Assembly: GCA_041394945.1 (NCBI GenBank)
Contig: JAWKHH010000001.1
Coordinates: 1,736,001 to 1,800,000 of the forward strand
Source of the DNA: Bryobacteraceae bacterium
GTDB lineage: Bacteria; Acidobacteriota; Terriglobia; Bryobacterales; Bryobacteraceae
DNA: 64,000 nt
Reading direction: 5' to 3'
Part shown: positions 17,109 through 25,142 of the stretch, piece by piece
Layout: each line of letters opens with the position of its first letter
Position numbering within the stretch: the first letter of the stretch is position 1
Translations under genes and position numbers: made by a program
The notes under the pieces: generated by a model
What the model saw: only the letters and a program-made list of their open reading frames with translations
What the model was told of the DNA's origin: nothing
Database searches by the model: none

Positions 17109-18530
17109 CTATCCCTTCTTTCGCCCCGCCGGAACGTTCGGCGGCGGCCTGCCCGGAATTTCTTCGCCATCATACAAGCTCTGCGTCAGCCACGGATCTT
17201 TCGTGTCCACGCGCCATTCCTGCACGCGGCGGCGCATCTTCTCGAGCGTCTCCCGGTGCGCGGAGGTTCCGGCCAGATTCTCCAGTTCATCCGGATCGCG
17301 GGAGACGTCGTAGAGCTCCTCCTTCGTCCGATGCAAATACGCCCCCACCGCGCGCCCGCCCACCTTCGCGCGCTCCCCTTCGGCGAGCACGCTCTGCCAC
17401 GTTTTTGACGCCCATAGGTCGCTGGCATGGGGATAGGAAAGTTCCGGATACAGGTTGCGAATGTATTTGAAGCGCCGATTCCTCATGCCGCGCACCGGAT
17501 AGTACGTCGTCACCTCGTGGAACGTGTGCGAGAAGAAAACCTCGTCGCGCCCGGTGGGATTCTCCTGGTCCAGCACAGGCAGCAGGCTCTTCCCCTGCAG
17601 CGGATAATCGGGACCCTTCGCCCCCGACCATTCGAGGAACGTCGGCAGCAGATCCGTCCAATTGACCATCGCGTTGTTCAACACGCCGCGGCGCGCTCCG
17701 GGCGCACGCACGATCATCGGCAGGTGCAGCCCGGCGTCATAGCAGTTGGTTTTCGCGTTCGGGAACGGCATCCCGTTGTCGCTGATGAAGACCACCAACG
17801 AGTTATCTAGCTGCCCCGCCTCCCGCAGCACATCGAAAATCATGCCCACGCCCTGGTCCAACCGGTTCGACGCTTCGTAGTACTCGGCCACCTCCTCGCG
17901 CGTCGGGCGATTGTCCGGCAGATACGCGGGCAGCCGGACTTTCGCCGGATCGAACCGGTTCCGCGTCACACCCGGGTAGTCGCGATTAGCGAATCCATTG
18001 CCGGCGCGATGCGGATCGGTGAAGCCCACGTGCAGGTAGAACGGCTTGCCTTGGGACGCCTGCACGAACTCGCGCGCCCGCCGCGCCACGGCGTGCACGT
18101 CTCGTCCGCCTTCGTTGGTTGCGTTCATGTCCCAAGGAAACTGATAGAGCGGATTGACGTGCAGCTTGGCGATCACACCGGTGCGATACCCGCGCGCCCG
18201 CAGCAGCTCCGGAGCCGATTTCACCGCCGGCAGGTACGAGAAGTTGTGCGGCGCATGCGCATGGCCGAAATGCCCGGACGTGTGATTCTGCAGCCCGCTG
18301 AGAATCACGCTCCGGCTCGCGCTGCATGACGCGGTTGTGCAGTACGCGTTCGTGAACCGGATCCCCTCCGCCGCCATGCGATCGAGATTCGGGGTCTTCG
18401 CGGTGGCGTCGCCGTAAGCGCCAGTGTGCAGGCCCAAGTCATCGGCGATCAACAGCACAATGTTCTTCGCTTTGGCGGTGTTCTGCAGAAAAGCGGGCGC
18501 TGCGGCAAACAGTTCGCGGCGGGTCGGCAT
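17109..18530 (-). CDS. Sulfatase with CSASR active site
   Basis: 473 residues. The N-terminus TRRELFAAAPAFLQ is a short twin-arginine-like signal. Metal ligands D30-D31 lie in LLIADDLG. The signature is C69-S-A-S-R73; alanine instead of the usual proline is a known variant and the formylglycine cysteine and arginine are kept. Later motifs FISDNGMPFPN and HLPMIV fit arylsulfatase-like enzymes. The ATG at 18530 follows the kinase stop by 5 bases. An upstream in-frame extension lies inside the kinase gene and is not real. It is a second sulfatase of different subtype from the one at 14428, which suggests more than one sulfate linkage is attacked. Confidence 0.88.
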   Translation of the reverse strand: MPTRRELFAAAPAFLQNTAKAKNIVLLIADDLGLHTGAYGDATAKTPNLDRMAAEGIRFTNAYCTTASCSASRSVILSGLQNHTSGHFGHAHAPHNFSYLPAVKSAPELLRARGYRTGVIAKLHVNPLYQFPWDMNATNEGGRDVHAVARRAREFVQASQGKPFYLHVGFTDPHRAGNGFANRDYPGVTRNRFDPAKVRLPAYLPDNRPTREEVAEYYEASNRLDQGVGMIFDVLREAGQLDNSLVVFISDNGMPFPNAKTNCYDAGLHLPMIVRAPGARRGVLNNAMVNWTDLLPTFLEWSGAKGPDYPLQGKSLLPVLDQENPTGRDEVFFSHTFHEVTTYYPVRGMRNRRFKYIRNLYPELSYPHASDLWASKTWQSVLAEGERAKVGGRAVGAYLHRTKEELYDVSRDPDELENLAGTSAHRETLEKMRRRVQEWRVDTKDPWLTQSLYDGEEIPGRPPPNVPAGRKKG

Positions 18531-18535
18531 CGCCG

Positions 18536-19246
18536 CTATGCCCGTCCCTTCCACAGCGCGATCCCGCCAAGAAGGCCGTTCACGTTCGGCGCGATCTCCA
18601 CGTTCGCCGGAAGCGGCCGTTCCACCAACCCGGCATTCCCTCCGCCGAGGTACAGACGGTCGAAGTGAAACAGGTTCTCCCAATTACGGATCGCCTCCCG
18701 CAGTCTCCGGTTCCACTTCATGGCGCCTGACTTCTTCAATCCTTTCTTCCCGAGGCATTCCTCGTACGTGCGGCGCTTGCGGAACAAATGATGCGCGATC
18801 TCCACTCCGGCGGCCAGCTTCCCGTCGCGGTAGAGCGCCGCGCCGAGCCCTGTCCCGAGCGTCGCCACCATCTCCAACCCGCTGCCCGACACCGCGCCCA
18901 GCCCCTGCACGGCGGCATCGTTCTCCGTCAGCACCGCCTTGCCCAGCCGCGCTTCCAGCATGCGGTCGATGTCGAAACCGGTCCACGGGCCGTCCAGGTT
19001 CGGCGCCGTCGCCACCACGCCGTTCTTGATCACTCCGGGAAAACCAACGGAGACCCGGTCGAAGCCGCCCGCCTGCGCCGCCAGCTTCTCCACGATGGCG
19101 ACAACCGCCTCGGGCGTCGCCTGTTCCGGCGTCTTCTCACGGAACCGGCCGGTCAACGGCGCGCCGTGGTCATCCACCACCAGCGCCTTGATCCCCGTTC
19201 CGCCGATATCCACGCATAACGTATGGGGCCTTCCATTCTCATTCAT
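18536..19246 (-). CDS. ROK-family kinase, polyphosphate-glucokinase-like
   Basis: 236-residue cytoplasmic sugar kinase. The phosphate loop DIGGTGIKALVV opens the protein and a second phosphate motif, TLGTGLGAALY, lies in the middle. The C-terminal part RRTYEECLGKKGL...KKSGAMKW matches polyphosphate/ATP glucokinases, and the CxCGxxGCxE zinc motif of other ROK proteins is absent. It would phosphorylate glucose, possibly mannose, using polyphosphate or ATP. The ATG at 19246 overlaps the ApbE stop (ATGA). Its place next to exported hydrolases fits phosphorylation of a released sugar. Confidence 0.82.
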   Translation of the reverse strand: MNENGRPHTLCVDIGGTGIKALVVDDHGAPLTGRFREKTPEQATPEAVVAIVEKLAAQAGGFDRVSVGFPGVIKNGVVATAPNLDGPWTGFDIDRMLEARLGKAVLTENDAAVQGLGAVSGSGLEMVATLGTGLGAALYRDGKLAAGVEIAHHLFRKRRTYEECLGKKGLKKSGAMKWNRRLREAIRNWENLFHFDRLYLGGGNAGLVERPLPANVEIAPNVNGLLGGIALWKGRA

Positions 19247-20139
19247 CGCAGTACTCTCACTTTCCTCCAGGAGTCCAATCGTAACCCGGGCTCCACGGAA
19301 AGCGCCGTGGCAAGAGCGTCTGCAAGCGCCCCCCGGGCCGCGACCACCGTCACGGGCTTTGATTCCCGCAGCGCCCACCCGGTCCGCGGGTCAACGATAT
19401 GCGAGTATCTTACGCCATTGAGGACCGCGCTCTGCTCAGCGGGTCCCGACGTCGACACCGCGCAATGGCGCAGTTCCTCCACCGGACCGCCCTCGCCCAA
19501 CGACACGCGCCATCCGCGCCGTCCCGGCGGAGCCGCCCCGATCGCCAGATCGCCGCTCGCCGCAACCAGCGCCTGATCTATGCCCGCGCCCCGCAGGCAG
19601 TCGAGCATCCGGTCCGCCGCCCATCCCTTCGCGATTCCACCAAGATCGAGTTGAATCCCCGGCGCGGTCAATCGCACCCGCCGGCGGCGCCTGTCGAACT
19701 CGACGTGCCGCCACCCGGACGCTTTCCTCGCCGCCGCGATCGCCTCCTCCTTGGGAAGCGAACCCGCCGCGCGCCCCCGCCGCCACAGCCGGATCAACGC
19801 ACCCGCGGCCGGATCGAACGCACCGCCCGTCTTGCGCGCAACCTCGCGGGCCAGTCGCAGCACGCCGAACAACTCCGCCGACACCGTGCCTTCGCCAGCC
19901 CGGCAAAGCCGGTTCAACTCGCTGTCTGGCTTGTAGTCGGAGAGCCGCGCGTCAAGATCCCGCGCGATCGCGAAGGCGCCATCGAACGCCCGCTTGGCCG
20001 CCGCTTCGTCCGGAGCATGGAGCACGATCCGGAACAGCGTGCCCATGCACGGCTCCACAGCTTCGAACCTCGATCGATTCCCCGCGCCGCCCAGCAAAGC
20101 GCCCGCCGCGGCAAAACCGCAAACGGCGCGCCGGCTCAG
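19243..20139 (-). CDS. apbE: FAD:protein FMN transferase (ApbE family)
   Basis: About 298 residues. The enzyme attaches FMN to a threonine of exported flavoproteins using FAD. Diagnostic motifs are EPCMGTLFRIVL near the N-terminus, DLGGIAKGWAADR, YSHIVDPRTGWAL and ADALATALSV. The start is unusual: no ATG, GTG or TTG fits before the signal-like segment SRRAVCGFAAAGALLG, but a CTG at 20139 overlaps the dodecin stop as CTGA, like other couplings here. An ATG at 20226 is possible but would overlap dodecin by 91 bases. The following ATGA couples it to the kinase gene. Confidence 0.88.
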   Translation of the reverse strand: MSRRAVCGFAAAGALLGGAGNRSRFEAVEPCMGTLFRIVLHAPDEAAAKRAFDGAFAIARDLDARLSDYKPDSELNRLCRAGEGTVSAELFGVLRLAREVARKTGGAFDPAAGALIRLWRRGRAAGSLPKEEAIAAARKASGWRHVEFDRRRRRVRLTAPGIQLDLGGIAKGWAADRMLDCLRGAGIDQALVAASGDLAIGAAPPGRRGWRVSLGEGGPVEELRHCAVSTSGPAEQSAVLNGVRYSHIVDPRTGWALRESKPVTVVAARGALADALATALSVEPGLRLDSWRKVRVLR

Positions 20140-20348
20140 TCGTGGAGGAGAAAGCTGATCCGCAGCCGGACCCGGTATTCGGAAATCCGGCCGGCGGTCA
20201 CTTTCACGTATCGGTCCGAAATCCATGCTCCAGTGATATTTTCCAGCGTCGCCGCCGCGCGTTGCACGGCTGCGGCGACCGCGTCGTCGAAGCTCACCGG
20301 AGAGGATGCGCAAACTTCGGTAACCCGGGCCACGCTCATTTCTTCCAT
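20136..20348 (-). CDS. Dodecin (flavin-binding dodecamer)
   Basis: 70 residues, the typical size. The sequence fits dodecin: VTEVCASSPVSFDDAV, then AVQRAAATLENITGAWI, then a beta strand ending in RVRLRISFLL. Dodecins assemble into hollow dodecamers that store FMN or riboflavin. Start is ATG 20348, or the fourth codon (ATG 20339), which has better spacing from GGGAG. It heads the long minus-strand gene block and overlaps the ApbE gene, so a flavin store and a flavin-transferring enzyme are made together. Confidence 0.85.
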   Translation of the reverse strand: MEEMSVARVTEVCASSPVSFDDAVAAAVQRAAATLENITGAWISDRYVKVTAGRISEYRVRLRISFLLHD

Positions 20349-20423
20349 CTCCCTCAGTCGAGATCAGTTGCGGGCGGTTTCTTCCAGGTCCCTCCACTGT
20401 ATCCCGTTTCGCCGCGTTCCCGC

Positions 20424-20429
20424 TACACT
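20424..20429 (+). promoter_or_regulatory. -10 box TACACT, leaderless-type, for the TPR gene
   Basis: TACACT is followed by six bases (GAAGAG) and the ATG at 20436. Transcription would start on or next to the A of ATG. GAAGAG is too close to the ATG to act as a ribosome binding site. No -35 can be seen. Confidence 0.5.
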
Positions 20430-20435
20430 GAAGAG

Positions 20436-21593
20436 ATGTTGCTCGTGCGCCTCGTTTGTTGCGCTGCGTTAAGCCTCTCGCTGTTTGCCGCCGTCGCTCC
20501 TTCCACGCAGTCTTACCTCGTGGTGCCCTTCGTCAATCGAAGCGGCGACAGCAATCTCGATTGGGTCGGCGAAGGACTTTCTGAAAGCATTCGCGAGGCG
20601 CTATACGGCGCGGGAGCCACCATCCCTACCCGCGTCGAGCGAGAGCAGGCCGCGCGCCGCCTCACACTCCGCACCTCCCCGCACCTCACCCTCGCCTCCG
20701 CCAGCAAACTCGGGGAAGCGCTCGGCTGCGACCGCATTCTCTACGGTTACTTCGAACTCAAGCCAGACCCTTCCCAGCCCGGTGGCAAGGGGCTTCTCCA
20801 AGCCGTCGCTCGCGTCTTCGAACGCGCCTCCGTCGCCCGCATCCAGGAGTTCACCATCACCGGACCGCTCGAACAATTGGGCGCCACCCGAATTGACTTG
20901 GCTTGGTCCGTCCTGCACTGGGTGCAACCGGAGAATCCGGTCACGCTCGAAGAGTTCCGCCGCCGCAATCCCCCCGCCCGCATCACCGCGCTCGAAAGCT
21001 ACTCCCGCGGACTCATGGCGGCGACGCCGGAGCAAAAGCACTGGTTCTTCGCCCAATCCGTCCGCCACGACCCGGGTTTCGAGCACCCCGCCTACCATCT
21101 GGGGCGCATCCAGTTTGAGAAGGAGAACTACCGCGAAGCGGAGAAATGGCTTCGCAAGGTCAGTTCCAGCCACCCGGCGTATTTGAACGCGTGCTTCCTC
21201 CTCGGGCTGAGCCAGTACGAGCTTTCCGATTTCGAAGGGGCTCGGACATCGTTCGATCGCGTTGCCGCCGCCGCCCCGACGCCCGAGGTCTGGAACAACC
21301 TCGCCGAGGCTGAAGGCCGCCTCGATCTCCCCTCGGCCATCGGCACGCTCGAGAAGGCTCTTGCCGCCGACCCCTCCGATCCTGACTTTCACTTCAACCT
21401 CGGCTACCTGCTCTGGCAGCGCGGCCACTACGACGGTTGCGCCGAACGCTTCCGCGCCGTCCTCGACCGTAGCCCCGCCGACGAGGATGCGACACTGATG
21501 CTCGGCCACTGCCTCCAGAAATCCGGGCCGCGCGCCGGCGATCTCCGAACCACCGATCTCGAACGCCTCAAGGATCACCGCGACAAGCACTAG
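20436..21593 (+). CDS. Secreted TolB-like / TPR-repeat protein
   Basis: 385 residues. A signal peptide (LLVRLVCCAALSLSLFAA) precedes a domain at about 25-150 resembling the TolB-N/FlgO-like fold (YLVVPFVNRSGDSNLDWVG, then DRILYGYFEL), which may bind a partner. At least four TPR-like helical repeats follow at about 185-370 (for example YHLGRIQFEKENYREAEKWL and FHFNLGYLLWQRGHYDGCAE). Such proteins are scaffolds in the periplasm. The function is otherwise unknown. An in-frame extension to 20142 is discounted because it has no signal peptide and crosses the divergent dodecin gene. Confidence 0.8.
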   Translation: MLLVRLVCCAALSLSLFAAVAPSTQSYLVVPFVNRSGDSNLDWVGEGLSESIREALYGAGATIPTRVEREQAARRLTLRTSPHLTLASASKLGEALGCDRILYGYFELKPDPSQPGGKGLLQAVARVFERASVARIQEFTITGPLEQLGATRIDLAWSVLHWVQPENPVTLEEFRRRNPPARITALESYSRGLMAATPEQKHWFFAQSVRHDPGFEHPAYHLGRIQFEKENYREAEKWLRKVSSSHPAYLNACFLLGLSQYELSDFEGARTSFDRVAAAAPTPEVWNNLAEAEGRLDLPSAIGTLEKALAADPSDPDFHFNLGYLLWQRGHYDGCAERFRAVLDRSPADEDATLMLGHCLQKSGPRAGDLRTTDLERLKDHRDKH

Positions 21594-21622
21594 CTGGCTC
21601 CGTCGTTCGGCGTTCGGCCTGC

Positions 21623-21628
21623 TAGACT
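21623..21628 (+). promoter_or_regulatory. -10 box TAGACT, leaderless-type, for the small membrane protein
   Basis: TAGACT is followed by seven bases and the ATG at 21636. It is the same arrangement as for its neighbours, with one extra base. Confidence 0.35.
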
Positions 21629-21635
21629 CAAAGCA

Positions 21636-21827
21636 ATGAGACAGCCACTCACTCCCCGGCTGCGCGCTGGAATGCTTTTCCTCGGCCTTGCTTCCGCGGC
21701 GAAGTTCCTCTCAAACCGCTTCGGAGGCGACGCGATGGACTTGCTTGTCGGTATCCTCTACGGCGTCTCGCTCGGCCTGCTCCTGCTCGGTCTCCGCGAC
21801 CGCCGCGCCTCAAACTGCCGGGAATAG
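21636..21827 (+). CDS. Small hypothetical membrane protein
   Basis: 63 residues with two hydrophobic segments (about 12-24 and 34-52) separated by NRFGGDAMD, and a basic C-terminus. It lies between the TPR gene and the Hsp70-like gene in the same direction. A TAGACT box seven bases before the ATG supports expression. I recognise no family. It could be spurious, but the membrane-like composition and promoter argue for a real gene. Confidence 0.5.
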   Translation: MRQPLTPRLRAGMLFLGLASAAKFLSNRFGGDAMDLLVGILYGVSLGLLLLGLRDRRASNCRE

Positions 21828-21853
21828 CCTCCGCCGGTCTCGCCGCCCCGCGC

Positions 21854-21859
21854 TATCCT
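21854..21859 (+). promoter_or_regulatory. -10 box TATCCT, leaderless-type, for the Hsp70-like gene
   Basis: TATCCT is followed by exactly six bases and the GTG at 21866. No ribosome binding site precedes the GTG, which suits a leaderless mRNA. Confidence 0.45.
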
Positions 21860-21865
21860 TGCTAA

Positions 21866-23452
21866 GTGAGACTCGGCATTGACTTCGGCACCACCCGCAT
21901 CGTGGTGGCTGCCGCTGACAGAGGGAACTACCCGATCGTTGGTTTCGACACGCCCTCCGGTGACCGCTACGGTTGGTACCCCGCCCTGATTGCCTTCGAC
22001 GGGGGCCACAACCTGTTTGGGTGGGAGGCCTGGCAGGCCCAGGAGCGCAGCACCGCCGTAGTCATCCGTTCTATTAAGCGTTACCTGCAAGACGCCGGCC
22101 CGCTCACGGAAGTTCAGATTCCCGGGCACACCGCCCGCATGATTGACCTGCTTACCAGCCTCTGCCAAGCGCTCCGCCGCGCTCTCGTTTCCTCTTCGAG
22201 TGTCGTCCTTTCGCCCGGCGAACCGCTCGAAATTCACCTCGGAGTACCGGCCAACGCCAACGGCAACCAGCGCTTCCTTACCGTCGAAGCCTTTCGCCGC
22301 GCGGGTTTCCACGTTCTCGGGCTGCTGAACGAACCCTCCGCCGCCAGCATCGAATACGGTCACGCCGTCCGCTCGAAGCAAATCGGCCGTCCCAAGGACG
22401 TCATCCTCGTTTACGACCTTGGCGGAGGCACCTTCGACGCCTCCCTCGTCGAACTCGACGACTCGCGCCACGAAGTCGTCGCGAGCGAAGGCATCCCTTC
22501 CCTCGGCGGCGACGATTTCGACGAACTGCTTGCCGATCTGGCGCTCGACAAAGCCGGCATCGAAACTTCCCGGCGCGAGGCCATGTCGCAGATCGAGTGG
22601 TTCCGCCTCCTCGACGAGTGTCGTCTTCGCAAGGAAGCCGTCAACCCGAACACACGCAAGATCGTCGTCGATCTGGAAACGGTCAACGAGGAGTGGCCGG
22701 CCGTTTCCATCCCCGTCGGTGACTTCTACGAGCGATGCCAACCGATGGTCGAAGAGACGCTCCACGCCACCGATGATCTGTTTCGCGACCGCGAAGAGGC
22801 CATCGAATCCGTTTACGTCGCCGGCGGCGCGAGTGAACTGCCCCTGGTCGCCCGCATGCTTCGCGAACGCTACGGGCGCAAGGTGCGGCGCTCGGCCCAC
22901 GCCCAATCCTCCACCGCCATCGGGCTCGCGATTCAATCCGATTCCCACGCCGGATTCTCACTTCGCGAACGGTTCACCCGAACCTTCGGCGTGTGGCGCG
23001 AAGCCGAAGCCGGGCACACCGTCATATTCGACCCGCTTTTTCTCAAGGGAACTCCGCTTCCCACCGAAGGCGAAGCCGCCTTGGCCGTTGTCCGCCGCTA
23101 CTACCCGGCGCACAACATCGGTCACTTCCGCTACCTGGAGTGCAGCCGTCTCACCGGCGAAGGCCGCCCCTCCGGCGAGGTGACCCTTTGGGACGAAATC
23201 CTCTTCCCCTTCGACCCCGCACTCCAGAGCCATCCCACTCTCGGTGACGTTCCCGTCGTCCGCCAGGATTGCCACGGCCAGGAGGTCGAAGAGCGCTACG
23301 ACTGCGATGCCGGCGGTTCGGTGACGGTGACCATCCACAACCTCACCGCGGGTTACAAGCGCGTCTACCCGCTCGGCCGATGGTCGGTTTCCGCCCCGCC
23401 GGTTGTCCCGGGCAGGAAGCGCGCCCGCAAAACCGCCGCCGCTCGAAAGTAG
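21866..23452 (+). CDS. Hsp70-like ATPase without helical lid
   Basis: 528 residues, cytoplasmic. The actin-like ATPase domain is complete: phosphate-1 motif GIDFGTTRIVV at the start, phosphate-2 motif YDLGGGTFDASLVEL with DLGGGT at 184-189, and adenosine motif VYVAGGASELP. After about residue 365 comes a beta-rich region resembling the substrate-binding beta domain (TFGVW, GEVTLWDEILFPF). The protein then ends in a basic tail (PGRKRARKTAAARK) without the helical lid and acidic tail of DnaK. It is not DnaK itself but a specialised relative. No DnaJ or GrpE gene is adjacent. A Ca2+/H+ exchanger follows 4 bases later. Confidence 0.85.
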   Translation: MRLGIDFGTTRIVVAAADRGNYPIVGFDTPSGDRYGWYPALIAFDGGHNLFGWEAWQAQERSTAVVIRSIKRYLQDAGPLTEVQIPGHTARMIDLLTSLCQALRRALVSSSSVVLSPGEPLEIHLGVPANANGNQRFLTVEAFRRAGFHVLGLLNEPSAASIEYGHAVRSKQIGRPKDVILVYDLGGGTFDASLVELDDSRHEVVASEGIPSLGGDDFDELLADLALDKAGIETSRREAMSQIEWFRLLDECRLRKEAVNPNTRKIVVDLETVNEEWPAVSIPVGDFYERCQPMVEETLHATDDLFRDREEAIESVYVAGGASELPLVARMLRERYGRKVRRSAHAQSSTAIGLAIQSDSHAGFSLRERFTRTFGVWREAEAGHTVIFDPLFLKGTPLPTEGEAALAVVRRYYPAHNIGHFRYLECSRLTGEGRPSGEVTLWDEILFPFDPALQSHPTLGDVPVVRQDCHGQEVEERYDCDAGGSVTVTIHNLTAGYKRVYPLGRWSVSAPPVVPGRKRARKTAAARK

Positions 23453-23456
23453 GTTT

Positions 23457-24560
23457 ATGCGCGACATCCTGCGTCCGTCGCTGAATTGGTTCCTCGTGTG
23501 CATTCCGGCGGCGCTTTGGATCGAGCACGCCGCGCCGCAATCGCATCTGGCTGTCTTCGCCGCCGCTTGCTTGTCGATCCTTCCGCTCGCCGGTTGGCTC
23601 GGCCGCGCCACGGAACATCTCGCCGCGCGCACGGGCGAAGGCATCGGCGGCCTTCTCAACGCCACCTTCGGCAACGCCGCCGAACTGATCATCGCGCTCA
23701 TCGCGTTGCGCAAGGGGCTCTACGACGTGGTCAAGGCCTCGCTCACCGGGTCTATCATCGGCAACATCCTGCTGGTGATGGGCGCGGCGTTCCTGGCCGG
23801 CGGCCTCAAGCACCGAACCCAGTCTTTCAATCCGGCCGGCGCACGCACGCAAGCCACCATCCTCACTCTCGCCGTCATCGCGCTGATCGTACCGGCCGCT
23901 TTCCACCACATCGGCGGGTCCGCGCACATGACCGATCTTCGCGGCGCTGAAGCCGACCTCAGCATTGAAATCTCGGTCGTGCTTCTGGTCACCTACGCCG
24001 CGAGCCTCCTGTTCACCCTGCACACCCACAAGCAGCTTTTCTCCGGCTCCGGCCACGCCGAAGACAACGGGCATGAGCACGCCTGGAGCGTGGGCAAGGC
24101 GCTCGCCGTCCTGTTCGGAGCCACCGCCCTCATCGCCTGGATGAGCGAAGTCCTCGTCGGCTCCGTGGAGCAGGCCGCGCACAGCCTCGGAATGACCAGC
24201 GTGTTCGTCGGCGTCATTGTCGTCGCCATCATCGGCAACGCCGCCGAGCACTCCACGGCCATCATGGTCGCGCTCAAGAACCGTATGGAGTTGAGCATGG
24301 GCATCGCCGTTGGCAGCAGCATTCAGATCGCGTTGTTCGTCGCGCCCGTCCTGGTGCTTGCCAGCCGCGTCATCGGGCCGCGTCCGATGGACCTCGTGTT
24401 CACGCCGGCCGAAGTCATCGCCACCGGACTGGCCGTCGCCATCGCCGGGCAAGTGTCGCGGGACGGCGAATCGAACTGGTTCGAAGGCGTGCAACTGCTC
24501 GCCGTGTACCTGATTCTCGGCATCCTTTTTTACTTCCTGCCGGAAACGCAGCACCGTTAG
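23457..24560 (+). CDS. Ca2+/H+ antiporter (CaX family)
   Basis: 367-residue inner-membrane cation exchanger. Both hallmark alpha repeats are present: NATFGNAAELIIALIALR in the first half and IIGNAAEHSTAIMVALKNR in the second, each with the acidic residue that binds calcium. About 11 membrane segments. A short His/acid-rich loop (SGHAEDNGHEHAW) between the halves may sense metal. It uses the proton gradient to export Ca2+. The ATG at 23457 lies 4 bases after the Hsp70-like stop, so the two are cotranscribed. Confidence 0.92.
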   Translation: MRDILRPSLNWFLVCIPAALWIEHAAPQSHLAVFAAACLSILPLAGWLGRATEHLAARTGEGIGGLLNATFGNAAELIIALIALRKGLYDVVKASLTGSIIGNILLVMGAAFLAGGLKHRTQSFNPAGARTQATILTLAVIALIVPAAFHHIGGSAHMTDLRGAEADLSIEISVVLLVTYAASLLFTLHTHKQLFSGSGHAEDNGHEHAWSVGKALAVLFGATALIAWMSEVLVGSVEQAAHSLGMTSVFVGVIVVAIIGNAAEHSTAIMVALKNRMELSMGIAVGSSIQIALFVAPVLVLASRVIGPRPMDLVFTPAEVIATGLAVAIAGQVSRDGESNWFEGVQLLAVYLILGILFYFLPETQHR

Positions 24561-24583
24561 ATCAAACGCGCGAAAGGAGACTC

Positions 24584-25132
24584 ATGGCGCTCGAATTCAC
24601 AACCTCCTATCTCGAGGATTCGCTCACCCTGTTCCGGCAGTACAAGACTCTCGCCGAACGCGCCATGGCGCAGGTCAGCGACACGGACCTATTCCGCGAG
24701 CTGAGTCCGGAAGCCAATTCGATCGCGATCGTGGTGAAGCACATGGCCGGCAACATGCGTTCCCGGTGGACCGATTTCCTCACCACCGACGGCGAGAAAC
24801 CGGATCGCAATCGCGACACGGAGTTCGTCGACCCGCCGGCGACGCGAGAAGCACTCATGGCTGTGTGGGAGCAGGGATGGAGCCGCCTGTTCACCGCGCT
24901 CGAGCCGCTCTCCGACGCCAACCTTGGCCGCACCGTCCACATCCGCGGCGAGGCCCATTCGGTGATGCAGGCCATCAACCGGCAGATGGCCCACTACTGC
25001 AATCACGTGGGCCAGATCGTGATGCTGGCCAAGCATTTCGCCGGACCCCGCTGGAAAGCTCTCACGGTGCCGCGCAATCGCTCCGCCGAGTTCAACGCCA
25101 AGGTCGCCGCCGGAGAGTTGAGCCAGCGCTGA
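24584..25132 (+). CDS. DinB-superfamily protein (DUF1572)
   Basis: 182 residues. Typical DUF1572 sequence: a four-helix bundle with possible metal-binding histidines in VVKHMAGNMRSRWTDFL and HYCNHVGQIVMLAKHF, plus the family-typical DGEKPDRNRD. Members are thought to act in thiol- or metal-dependent chemistry (the DinB/YfiT fold includes bacillithiol and mycothiol transferases), but the reaction is unknown. AAAGGAGA lies just before the ATG, unlike the leaderless neighbours. It is the last gene of the plus-strand group. Confidence 0.82.
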   Translation: MALEFTTSYLEDSLTLFRQYKTLAERAMAQVSDTDLFRELSPEANSIAIVVKHMAGNMRSRWTDFLTTDGEKPDRNRDTEFVDPPATREALMAVWEQGWSRLFTALEPLSDANLGRTVHIRGEAHSVMQAINRQMAHYCNHVGQIVMLAKHFAGPRWKALTVPRNRSAEFNAKVAAGELSQR

Positions 25133-25142
25133 TCCGGCCGCC

